A stretch of DNA of 34,405 nt, taken from NCBI GenBank assembly GCA_025358575.1, contig JANYJA010000015.1, positions 1 to 34,405 of the forward strand, given 5' to 3'. Within the stretch, counting starts at the first letter, position 1. The number at the start of each line of letters is the position of its first letter. Under the pieces are notes generated by a model that searched no databases, was not told the DNA's origin, and saw nothing but the letters and a program-made list of their open reading frames with translations. Of this stretch, positions 8,048 to 16,483 are shown one piece after another. A program made the translations under genes and the position numbers. The DNA comes from Terriglobia bacterium (GTDB lineage Bacteria > Acidobacteriota > Terriglobia > Bryobacterales > Bryobacteraceae).

Positions 8048-9361
8048 CTACGCGCGGACCACTTCGGCGCTCACCTGCGCGAAGCTCTTGTCGAGTTGCA
8101 TAAGAAACGAATCCACATCGCTGCGTGAAATATTCATCGGCGGAGAAAGCCGAAGCACGTTTCCGTAAAGCCCGCCTTTGCCCAGAAGAATGCGATTTTC
8201 ACGCGCCGCTTCCAGCATTGCCAGCGTCGCCGCCGCCGCGGGTTTCTTCGAGTCGCGATCTTCCACTAATTCGATCGCCTGCAATAAGCCCATCCCGCGC
8301 ACCTCGCCGATGAGCGCATGCTTGTTTTGAAGCTCCAACAATCCATCGCGCAGGTAGCCGCCCACATCCGCCGTGTTCGCTCGCAAATTCTTCTCTTCGA
8401 TGTAATCGAGCACCGCTTTCGCCGCCGTTGTCACCACCGGATTGCCGCCGAACGTCGAGATGGTCACGCCCTTCAACGCATCCGCGATTTCCGGTTTCGC
8501 CACCGTCACCCCAATCGGCAAGCCATTTCCAAGACCCTTGGCGCTGGTAATGATGTCCGGCACCACTCCGTAATGTTCAATCCCGAACCACTTGGTTCCG
8601 GTGCGGCCCCAAGCCGTTTGCACTTCGTCGCTGATAAACAAGCCGCCGTGCCCTCGCACGATTTCCGCCACAATGCCGAAGTATTCTTTAGGGGGCGTGA
8701 TGAATCCGCCCACGCCCTGAATGGGTTCGCCGATGAAGCCGGCGATGCGCCCCGACGTGCTGGTACGGATCAGTTCTTCCATATCCTGCGCGCAGCGAAC
8801 GCCGCATGAGGGATAAGTCAGTCCGAACGGACACCGGTAACAGTAAGCATTATGCGCGTGCACAATCCCCGGCTGCGGCGCCCCACCCAGCCGCCAGGAA
8901 GCCTGCCCGGTCAGCGACATCGTAAGTGCGGATCGTCCATGGTAGCTATGGCGCAACGCAATGATTTCGGTTGAACCCGTGTAACAGCGCGCCGTCAGAA
9001 TCGCCGTTTCATTCGCTTCCGATCCGCTATTCGTAAAAAACGATTTTCGCAGCGCCTGTTCTGGAGTTATGGCCGCGATCGCCTTCGCCAGTGCCGCCTG
9101 AGGTTCCGTCGCAAACACTGGCGACGCGTGCTCCAGCCGGTCGACTTGCGCGTGAACTTTCCGGTTCACCTCATCGTTGCAGTGCCCCACGCTGACGGTG
9201 ACGATTCCCCCAAAAAAATCCAGATATTTATTCTCATCGGCATCGAACACATATTGGTCTTTGGCATGCGTGATGACCAGCGGCTCCTGAAAATAGTGAA
9301 ATACCGACGGAAAAAGGAATTCTTTGTTCGCGAGGATCACTTCTTGTTGGGTCATAGGCAT
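8048..9361 (-). CDS. Class III (omega-type) aminotransferase, AGXT2-like
   Basis: A 437-aa fold-type I PLP aminotransferase. Hallmarks in order: FFGGIVTVSVGH near the N-terminus, FFTNSGSEANE (PLP phosphate site), HSYHGRS, DEVQTAWGRTG (the Asp that contacts the pyridine nitrogen), and the Schiff-base lysine in SAKGLGNGLPIG. The sequence resembles the alanine-glyoxylate aminotransferase 2 / beta-amino acid:pyruvate group; the amino donor cannot be fixed. Two closely spaced ATGs (9361 and 9355) are possible starts, neither with a strong ribosome site. The frame is open up to 9469, but that extension does not resemble the family. It is the first gene of a minus-strand group. The 9362-9513 interval to the divergent ADOP gene should hold both promoters, but I see no convincing boxes in it. 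Confidence 0.87.
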   Translation of the reverse strand: MPMTQQEVILANKEFLFPSVFHYFQEPLVITHAKDQYVFDADENKYLDFFGGIVTVSVGHCNDEVNRKVHAQVDRLEHASPVFATEPQAALAKAIAAITPEQALRKSFFTNSGSEANETAILTARCYTGSTEIIALRHSYHGRSALTMSLTGQASWRLGGAPQPGIVHAHNAYCYRCPFGLTYPSCGVRCAQDMEELIRTSTSGRIAGFIGEPIQGVGGFITPPKEYFGIVAEIVRGHGGLFISDEVQTAWGRTGTKWFGIEHYGVVPDIITSAKGLGNGLPIGVTVAKPEIADALKGVTISTFGGNPVVTTAAKAVLDYIEEKNLRANTADVGGYLRDGLLELQNKHALIGEVRGMGLLQAIELVEDRDSKKPAAAATLAMLEAARENRILLGKGGLYGNVLRLSPPMNISRSDVDSFLMQLDKSFAQVSAEVVRA

Positions 9362-9513
9362 TTCGTTCAGCTTAAACCGTTTCGCCCCCACCGGCGAATG
9401 GAATGTGCGCAAGTGAGACGCTGAGTCCCAATATCGGACACTCCACGGCAAACTTCTTACCGGAATCAATAGGTTAGTAACGGCCCAAACCTTGCAAATT
9501 GAAAAACAATCTC

Positions 9514-11933
9514 ATGCGACAGGACTTATTGTTTGCCCTACGGACACTGATGAAAGTGCCCGGCTTTACCGCCGTGGCCCTGCTCACGCTCGCCCTGGGA
9601 ATCGGCGCGAATACCGCGATCTTTAGCGTTGTGAACGCCGTCCTGCTGCGTCCCCTGCCTTATCCCGATCCGGACCGGCTGGTGGCCGTCGATTCGTTCG
9701 ATTCTCGGCGCGAAGCAGCGCAGGGCGCGATCGGATATATGGATTTTTTCGACCTGCGCGATCTGAACAGCACTTTCGAGAACCTGGCGATTTATCGGGC
9801 CGACCGCGAGACGCTCAGCGGCACTGGTGTCGAAACGATGCCGGTTAGCACGGCGATCGTGTCGACGGATATTTTTCCGCTGATGCGCGTTACTCCATTG
9901 CTGGGGCGCTTCTGGACGAGGAGTGAAGAGAAACCAGGCAGCGCACTGAACGTGGTCATTAGCCTGAGACTTTGGCAGGAGCGATTTCACGGCGATCCGG
10001 CACTCCCGGGGAAAACAATCATGCTGGGACGGCGCGCCTACACAGTCACCGGAATCGCAGGTAAGGGCTTCCAATTTCCGATGCAGACGCCGCTGGTTGA
10101 TATTTGGATTTCAATTGCCGTGGAGACGGTTCCTTCCGCCGGCGAAGCCGCGCAATATCCAGACCGAGGCGCCCAGTATTCCGATGCCATCGGGCGCCTG
10201 CGGCCGGGAGTATCGATTGAACAGGCGCGGGCGGATTTGCAGACCATCGCCAAAAGACTGGGTAATCAGTTTCCATCCACGAATAAATACCGCGCCATCC
10301 GCGTCGTTAGCCAGACCGAGCGCGTGGTGGGCAAGGTGCAGCGGATTCTTTTTGTGCTGTTGGGTGCGGTGCTCGCGGTGCTGCTGATCGCGTGCGCCAA
10401 CGTGGCGGGGCTGCAATTATCCCGCTCGGCTGGCAGAGCCCGTGAGGTGGGAATTCGAATCGCATTAGGAGCCGGTCGAATGCGCGTGATCCGGCAGTTG
10501 CTAGCCGAGAGTCTCTTGCTTTCGAGCGTGGGTGCGGCGCTAGGTTTACTGCTCGCTTGGTGGAGCGTGGAAGCCCTGGTGCGGCTTGCTCCGGCTGGGT
10601 TGCCGCGGTCCGAAGACATCCGAATCGACGGCGTGGTGCTCGCGTTCACCACCGCGATGGGCATGCTCGCCGGCATAGTTTCAGGGCTTGCGCCCGCCTT
10701 GCAGTTGGCCCGTGGCGACGCCGGTGAATCGCTCAAGGATGGCGCGCGCAGCGCGACGTCCGCGCGGCACAACCGCTTGCGCCGCGTATTCGTGACCTTG
10801 GAAGTAGCGCTCGCGCTGGTGCTGCTCATTGGTTCGGGACTATTAATCGAGAGCCTCTGGAAACTGCAAAGCGTGAAGCCTGGTTTTGAACCGGGGGGCG
10901 TTTGGACCGCGCACGTATCGCTGCCCGATGCGCAGTATTCCGAAGAACGGCAAGCGGCGTTCTTTCGTGAGTTGTTCGCGAGGTTGGAGTCGCACCCGGA
11001 AGTGGCGGCTGCCGGCGGCGCGATGCCATTGCCCCTCAGCGGGAACGATTGGGGCACCAGCTTCGATCTGGTCACCCACCCGCTTCCTCCCGAAGAGCGG
11101 CCGCACGCGGACCGGCGAATTGTGACCCGTGATTACTTCCAGACGATGGGAATCCCGGTGCTGGCGGGCCGGGCGTTTACCGACCGCGACACGCAGGCCT
11201 CGGGTTTAGTGGCAGTGGTTAACGAGACACTGGCGAAACGTTTCTTCCCAGGGCAGAATGCAGTGGGCCAGCGGATCAAGATGGGCAAAGAACGCGAGAT
11301 CGTCGGCGTGGTTGGCGATGTGAAGCATGACCGCTTGAGCGCCGCATTCACGCCCGAGTTGTATTTGTCGGAAGATCAATCTCCCATGTCGTTCCTGAAC
11401 ATTGTCGTAAAAGCGAAGACCGCGAATGCCTCTGTGGTCGCGCCAATCCTGCAGGCGGACTTGCGTGCGCTGGATGCCGAGTTGGTCGCGTTCGATCCGT
11501 ACCCGATGACCCATTACCTGGATGGCGCGCTTTCGCAGCCCCGCTATTTGGCGATGCTGCTCGGGCTGTTTGCCGCTCTCGCCCTGACGTTGACGATTGT
11601 GGGGCTATATGGGGTCATAGCCCATTCGGTGGCGCAGCGAACGCGTGAGATTGGCACGCGAATCGCGCTCGGTGCGCTGCCCCGCGACATCGCCCGCATG
11701 GTGGTTGGGCAAGGCTTCGGCATCACGCTGGCCGGTGTCGGGATCGGAATCGCCTGCGCACTAGGTTTCACTCGCGCGCGCTGCGGAGCCTCCTTTATGG
11801 AGTAGGCGCCGCCGATGCAATCACATTCGTCGCCGTGGCAATTCTCCTTACGGCCGTGGCCATCCTTGCCTCATGGATTCCAGCCCGCCGCGCCGCGCTC
11901 ATCGACCCGATCTCGGCACTCCGGCACGAGTGA
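9514..11933 (+). CDS. ADOP-type duplicated FtsX/MacB permease, frameshifted near the 3' end
   Basis: An inner-membrane protein of about 800 aa with two tandem halves, each a MacB-like periplasmic core plus an FtsX transmembrane bundle. The first half opens with [19 protein letters not shown] and its FtsX part contains [19 protein letters not shown]. The second half starts near [18 protein letters not shown] and ends in [18 protein letters not shown]. The open frame stops at 11805 in a garbled tail. The expected last helix and ending ([13 protein letters not shown] through [17 protein letters not shown]) continue in another frame to a TGA at 11931-11933. The frame change maps to a CGCGCGCGC run at 11773-11781, where two extra bases explain it. 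The start is ATG 9514 ([10 protein letters not shown], as in the family); TTG 9499 is also in frame. No ATPase gene adjoins it. Without the last helix the protein is probably impaired. Confidence 0.85.
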
Positions 11934-11990
11934 GATCACAAGTGAAGCAGGCTACTTGTAGACCAAGCGGCGTGAAGAATCCGGCGAGAT

Positions 11991-12233
11991 TCACCAGCCT
12001 GGGTCTTTCTTACATTTATCCACAGGTGTGGCAAGGCCTTCAATGATTGATTCCCGCATGCCAGGGACTGAAAGAAGGTGCAGCGTTTCCTGTATTCCCT
12101 TCCAGTCTTCTTCTCCGACGAGGACGGCATTCGCCCGTGGGCCCGTGATGAGCACCGGATTATAATCGTTGGACGTTTCATCGAGCAATCGGCAGAGCTT
12201 CTCACGAGCTTCGTTGGCATTTATGCTGATCAT
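11991..12233 (-). CDS. Orphan Phd/YefM-family antitoxin
   Basis: An 80-aa protein matching YefM almost end to end: MISINANEAREKL (DNA-binding N-terminus), a central PVLITGPRANAVLVGEEDW (the Phd/YefM strand-turn segment), an HLLSVPGMRESI helix, and the tail EGLATPVDKCKKDPGW that normally wraps the YoeB toxin. The start is ATG 12233; a longer frame to 12269 lacks family similarity. Normally a yoeB gene overlaps the antitoxin stop, but downstream there are only about 20 codons before a stop, then the 3' end of the convergent ADOP gene at 11933. It is therefore an antitoxin without an intact toxin. It could be a relic or an anti-addiction gene. Confidence 0.82.
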   Translation of the reverse strand: MISINANEAREKLCRLLDETSNDYNPVLITGPRANAVLVGEEDWKGIQETLHLLSVPGMRESIIEGLATPVDKCKKDPGW

Positions 12234-12281
12234 ACTCGTGAGCGTACGCTCTTTCGCATATGGCCGCAAACTGCTGGGAAC

Positions 12282-12341
12282 GGCGGAGGCTTGCGAAGGC
12301 AGCCAAAGTCCGTTCTAAGCTGGCCAGTAACCCAAGGGCCG
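12282..12341 (+). pseudogene. Fragment of a second copy of the secreted-protein family seen at 15646
   Basis: In one frame this stretch reads GLRRQPKSVLSWPVTQG. This aligns with GLPRQAKYVLLSWPITQA in the gene at 15646-16460, with one codon of difference and about 70-75% identical bases. No other part of that gene is recognisable around it. It is probably a leftover of a duplicated gene, bounded by the antitoxin promoter region and the end of the beta-propeller gene. Confidence 0.5.
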
Positions 12342-12401
12342 ACGCTCCGACGAAAAGTTAAGGTGAAAATCAAATGCCCAAGAGCCGTCAAACCGCCCGA
12401 A

Positions 12402-14558
12402 TTATTTTACGGCGATCGTAACTCCGATCGTGGGTCCCGCGAGCTCGTGGCCGTCGATGATTGCTATCACGGATTCCGGAAAAAAGAGAAAATTTCCGTG
12501 GGCGTAGCTTGGCACGAGCACGTTGATCTGTTCCACTCCACACAACAAGGCCGGCGCGCTACCGGCATAATAGGCAGGGTTACTCCTGCCCGCGACACCC
12601 GGGACAACTATGTCGGCAAGCAAGACACTCATACCCCCGGCGAGGTTTGCGGCCATCGGCACGTTTAGCCCACCAGTGGTGCACGGAGGATCGGTGGTGC
12701 CAAAACCCGTGCCCCATACCGTCACCACAGAACCTGTTCTCGCCGGATTCGAAAGTCCGTTGAGTGTGCCGTCCTGGTTGAACGCCGCCGCTTGCGCCGA
12801 GACACCCGACTGAAGGCGAAAGATCCCTGGCACTGCAAACGTCAACGGCACCGCCATCGGACCCAGAAGTGTGCCGTTGTACTGCACCTGGATGTTCGTC
12901 GAGCTTTTCCCGTTTAGCTCGAACGGCGCCAAAACATTGATCTGGCGCGACTGCGCATACAGTATCGGCGCGGCCACGCCGTCGAAGAACACCTGAACGC
13001 CAGCCAGTTGTCGCGGAGCTAGGCCTTGGGCGTCAGGTTGGTAGGCAATTCCATTCTTCGGTCCGATTCCGAATCCAGTTAGAGTAATGAACTCTCCCGG
13101 TGCAATTCCGGTTCCCTCCGAGTTGAGCGTCGCTGCGTTGAGTGCATCCGGCGACAAACAAGCAGGCGCGCTCCATCCTGGACCGCCGAACCGAATCCGC
13201 GAGAAAGTGGGGAAGCCGGAGGAAATCGCGACCAGCATGACCGATCCATCATTGGCCAGCGCCAGGGTCTGTGCCGCCTCGGCTTGCGGGCCGCCAACAT
13301 ACGTCGCTTCCAGCAGGGTGCCTCGCGGATCGAGATGCGCCACGAAGCCATCGATGCCTCCGCCAAAACAAATCTGAGGCGCGGATTCGGTTACCGCAAA
13401 GCCGGCACCCGTGCTGCCGCCCACGTAGGCTTCGCCCGATGCCGTGACCGCCAGACCCGTGACGCCTTGCCCCTGTATCTCCAGACTCTTGACGTAACTC
13501 GAATAAAGCACGGCGCTGCCGTCCGCGCTGAGTTTGACGATGAATCCGCCCGGCGATGTGTTGTTCCACATGGGCACGATGGGAGCTGGCTGAAAGCTCC
13601 CCGGCGTCGTCGGGAAGTCCAAAGACGTGGTCTGGCCGGCGACATATATGTTCTCAGATGAATCGAGCTGAACCGCGCGTGGCGTGTCTGCGGCGCTTCC
13701 GCCCAGATGGGTGGAAAATACTACGTTACCGCTGGCGTCGAGTTTGGTGATGAATACATTTTGAGGGCCGCTGGGCAGTGCCTGCACCACGCCAGTGACT
13801 ACGGCGTTGCCCGCGGCGTCCACTACCATCGCGGTGGCTCCCTCGACATGGCTTACGGGCAAAGTAACGTTATAAAGGAAGGCTGAGCCGTCGGGATTGA
13901 GCTTTGTAATGAAGGCATGGCCGGTGGTCGTCGTGCCTGCCACGTAGGCGTTGCCCTGGCTGTTGACCGCAACTGCCGACGCGTCCGATGCCGTATCGGG
14001 CAAGTAGGTGGAATAGACAAAGCGGCTCCCGTCGGCGCTGAGTTTCGCCGCGAACACCCGGCTCGTCGTGCTGGTACCGATGGCCGCTTGCGCGGTCGTG
14101 GGAAACAAGCCTTTAGTGTCTCCTACCACGAAGACATTGCCTCCGGCGTCCACTGCTAGAGCTGTGGCGTATTCAAAGTTCGGGCCACCCAGCCGAGTAC
14201 CGAACACCAGGTTTCCATTGCTGTCGGCCTTGCCCACGTAAGCGTCTGAGCAGGGTTGGGGAACCATAAAGCCGGCACAAGTGCCGCCGCCCGCTTGGAT
14301 CTGCGCAGCGCCGGGCGTCACCGGCTGGCTCGTGCCCGTGACATTCCCCGCGCTATACACGTTTCCCGCAGAGTCTATTATCAAGGAACCCGAGAAGGGG
14401 ATCGCGTGCCTCGTAATACTTCCGACCGCCGATTGGGCAGAGAGATCCAATGCATGGAAACACACCGTGAAGGCAAGCAAGAACGCTCGGCCGTACAGAC
14501 CCGACTCGCGGGTGAGTCGATTCGATCCACCGGACCGCACACTTCGTAATGATTCCAT
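12402..14558 (-). CDS. Secreted SBBP-repeat beta-propeller protein with Solibacter-type C-terminal domain
   Basis: A 718-aa exported protein. The start ATG 14558 is supported by a GAGAGG site 6 nt upstream. A signal-peptide-like hydrophobic stretch lies at residues ~24-42 (RAFLLAFTVCFHALDLSAQ). Residues ~50-460 hold many SBBP-type repeats with the recurring core D..GN.YVAG.T (for example NSQGNAYVAG and DSSENIYVAGQT), predicted to form a beta-propeller. From ~470 to the end there are two Ig-like units with GIAPGEFITLTGFGIGP, SRQINVLAPF, GSVVTVWGTGFG and EQINVLVPS. This is the TIGR03437-like C-terminal domain of large paralogous families in Solibacter. Surface adhesion or carbohydrate contact is the usual guess; no catalytic motif is visible. 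Confidence 0.85.
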   Translation of the reverse strand: MESLRSVRSGGSNRLTRESGLYGRAFLLAFTVCFHALDLSAQSAVGSITRHAIPFSGSLIIDSAGNVYSAGNVTGTSQPVTPGAAQIQAGGGTCAGFMVPQPCSDAYVGKADSNGNLVFGTRLGGPNFEYATALAVDAGGNVFVVGDTKGLFPTTAQAAIGTSTTSRVFAAKLSADGSRFVYSTYLPDTASDASAVAVNSQGNAYVAGTTTTGHAFITKLNPDGSAFLYNVTLPVSHVEGATAMVVDAAGNAVVTGVVQALPSGPQNVFITKLDASGNVVFSTHLGGSAADTPRAVQLDSSENIYVAGQTTSLDFPTTPGSFQPAPIVPMWNNTSPGGFIVKLSADGSAVLYSSYVKSLEIQGQGVTGLAVTASGEAYVGGSTGAGFAVTESAPQICFGGGIDGFVAHLDPRGTLLEATYVGGPQAEAAQTLALANDGSVMLVAISSGFPTFSRIRFGGPGWSAPACLSPDALNAATLNSEGTGIAPGEFITLTGFGIGPKNGIAYQPDAQGLAPRQLAGVQVFFDGVAAPILYAQSRQINVLAPFELNGKSSTNIQVQYNGTLLGPMAVPLTFAVPGIFRLQSGVSAQAAAFNQDGTLNGLSNPARTGSVVTVWGTGFGTTDPPCTTGGLNVPMAANLAGGMSVLLADIVVPGVAGRSNPAYYAGSAPALLCGVEQINVLVPSYAHGNFLFFPESVIAIIDGHELAGPTIGVTIAVK

Positions 14559-14701
14559 TTGGACCTCTCATACTGCGATGAGGACAATAGCAATGCGGCT
14601 GCCACGACCTTGCCTTGCGACCTTCATGATTCCCGCCATCACAACGAGTGGAGCCAGGCCAAGAGACCTGCATCGCGTTTCCAACGATTAGGTTTCTTCG
14701 C

Positions 14702-14721
14702 TACCCGACATATCGCGGGTA
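14702..14721. promoter_or_regulatory. Inverted repeat upstream of the Phd antitoxin gene
   Basis: TACCCG (14702-14707) and CGGGTA (14716-14721) are perfect 6-bp arms around an 8-bp AT-richer centre, 45 nt before the proposed antitoxin start. Phd-type antitoxins repress their own operon through palindromes in this position, so it is a candidate operator. Confidence 0.35.
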
Positions 14722-14765
14722 ATCGGAACCCGTACTCAACTAGCGCCCTGCACTACTGGTCAGCG

Positions 14766-15077
14766 GTGGCCACTTATGGCCATAATGTACCCATCGAGGC
14801 TGGCATCCGCGAGCTAAGGGATAACCTCAGCCGGTACTTCCGGCGAATCGAGGCGGTTGAGCGTGTTGTGGTGACGGCCCATGGTCGAGCGGTGGCAGAG
14901 CTTGTTCCCCCGGGCGGGGTCCGTGGGACCCATAACAGCAAGTTCGACCGTCCGGTAGCTTCTTGCGTGATCACCCCACCATCCGAGAACGGCGACCCAC
15001 TGGAAAACTGTCGTGGGATTCGGCTCGTGCCCGGTACGGCAACTTCCCTGATTGACAGCGACCGTGAGGAAGGCTAA
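14766..15077 (+). CDS. Phd-family antitoxin of a VapBC-like module
   Basis: A 103-aa protein from GTG 14766. Its first half reads GIRELRDNLSRYFRRI then VVVTAHGRAVAELVPP, the standard Phd/VapB antitoxin N-terminal domain that binds DNA and dimerises. The second half (ITPPSENGDPLENC, then LIDSDREEG at the end) matches the toxin-wrapping tail usual for this subgroup, so it is full length. The start is not firmly fixed: the frame is open upstream, and a GGCC-rich repeat overlaps the GTG. The partner toxin gene 58 nt downstream is internally deleted, so the antitoxin has no functional partner here. Confidence 0.75.
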   Translation: MATYGHNVPIEAGIRELRDNLSRYFRRIEAVERVVVTAHGRAVAELVPPGGVRGTHNSKFDRPVASCVITPPSENGDPLENCRGIRLVPGTATSLIDSDREEG

Positions 15078-15135
15078 GACGGTTCCGCACCGCGGCACCC
15101 GGCTGTTAAGCCGCACCCCGTCCGCAACGAAGGGT

Positions 15136-15387
15136 GTGCCTGGGAGTCGCTACATTGAATCCAGCGCCTTAGTTGCCGCATTGCTGCTCTCACGGTTGCC
15201 GAAACCAGCCGCGCCCTTCTTCGCGCACGCTGGACGCCCCTTCCCGGTGGAACCCATCCGCACTCTGGACGCGATTCATCTGGCGACAGCGGCAGCCTTG
15301 AGCGCAATGCCTGCGCTCGTGACGATAGTCACCCGGGACCTCCGCGTTCGGAACAACGCCACGGCGCTCGGTCATCAAGTCGAGTGA
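15136..15387 (+). pseudogene. VapC/PIN-domain toxin remnant with internal deletion
   Basis: The frame from GTG 15136 encodes the PIN-domain start RYIESSALVAALLL and, after only about 25 residues, the PIN-domain end RTLDAIHLATAAALS...TIVTRDLRVRNNATALG, finishing at the usual stop. PIN toxins are about 130-140 aa; here only 83 codons remain. The missing block is the central part that holds the middle acidic residues. The frame survived the deletion, so a short product could still be made, but the four-acid active site is incomplete. It follows the Phd antitoxin, as expected of a VapBC pair. Confidence 0.7.
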
Positions 15388-15645
15388 GGCAGGCCGTTTA
15401 CGGTCGACAACCCTGAAGCAGAGCCTGGTTATCATGGCCAAACCGACCAGCGCCAGCCGAAGTCCGGTTAGCGCGTGTTCCAGGAGCTACAGCGGAGAGA
15501 CATATACGACATGACGACAACCCGCCAGATGATCTAGTAGGGTTGAAGGGAGTCGTGGCGCGAGGCCGGAAAGGCTGGAAAGTCCCCAGGTTAAAACCTC
15601 GGCTCTCCGACCGGCGTTAATCGCCGTACGTTAGACTTAGCAGCT

Positions 15646-16460
15646 ATGTTCTTAACTAAACTGTCATCCACCCAGAAAGTCTGCGGCTTCGTTTTCTTCC
15701 TTTCGACTTTGGGTTTTGGTCAAAGCGCTCCCCTGACTGAGGAAGCCCGGATCTCGCAACTCGCTACGAAACTCGCTAAGATGCACCAGGCTTGGGGACC
15801 GCCCACCAGCACCCCGCATGCTTCGTTATTTCTCAAAGAGTCACCTCGTTCCGGGCCTCTTATTCGGTATCACATTACGCACAGGGATTGCCGAGGCAGG
15901 CAAAGTACGTGTTGTTGAGCTGGCCAATCACCCAAGCTGAACCGGGGCAGTCTCTTAGCGGTGTCACCTTGGATGATTCGGGCCTAGCGGTGTGCGCTGG
16001 TATCGAGGGAACATGCGGGCGTTCCGATCTGCCAAACGATCCGATTGCACTTGCGCTTCAGCCCGTCATGGGAGAGCCGACACGCATCGCACTGGTTTCC
16101 ATGGAGGATCCGAATGTGAAGGCCGCAGTTAAGATCGTGCCGATTCCAAACGAAAGCATCGACAACGGATGTCATGTCCAGTCGGTGTTGCTGCTGCTTG
16201 ATGCGGTGGCGATCGCGATCGAAGCATCCGGATTTCCGGCAAACGCGAAGCTCCAACTGGAAAGCCGCAGCGGGGGTGAAAAGCATGAAGGCCCAGTGGT
16301 CGCCGACGCCAGCGGGAATTATTTCTCCGTCATGTTGCCTTATGTCAAAGGGATGAGTCACGGCCGTACCACTTTGACTCTAAAATCTGAAAACTGCCAT
16401 CCGTCAGTTACTTTTGAGTGGGGTAAACAACGCCCCATTGCCGCGCCCGGCCAACCCTGA
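15646..16460 (+). pseudogene. Secreted protein of unknown family, split by a -1 frameshift
   Basis: The first frame (from ATG 15646) gives a signal peptide (CGFVFFLSTLGFGQS) and a conserved-looking stretch up to GPLIRYHIT near 15879, then runs out. A second frame picks up exactly there with AQGLPRQAKYVLLSWPITQ and continues to TGA 16460, ending FEWGKQRPIAAPGQP. One missing base at about 15877-15881 explains the split. The joined product would be about 270 aa. The later part has beta-rich segments (GVTLDDSGLAVCAG, YFSVMLPYVKGMSHGRTTLT) that look like one or two Ig-like domains. I do not recognise a named family. Either the gene is inactive or the frameshift is a sequencing or assembly error; a relic of a paralogue lies at 12282-12341. 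Confidence 0.62.
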
Positions 16461-16483
16461 CGTTGGGCGGACTAGAATCAAGC

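Noticed and set aside
13079-14159. Several open frames of 60-125 codons on both strands inside the beta-propeller gene, and similar ones inside the ADOP genes.
   Set aside because: High-GC shadow frames with arginine/proline-rich products and no supporting signals.
12402-14558. Repeated motifs in the beta-propeller gene as a DNA repeat array or CRISPR.
   Set aside because: The periodicity is at protein level (SBBP repeats), with diverged DNA and no fixed spacers.
15494-15608. GGAGAG ... CTCTCC pairing with a T-arm-like GGTTAAAACC stretch, resembling a tRNA.
   Set aside because: The span (about 115 nt) is too long, no anticodon stem-loop or D-arm can be drawn, and there is no CCA or proper T-loop.
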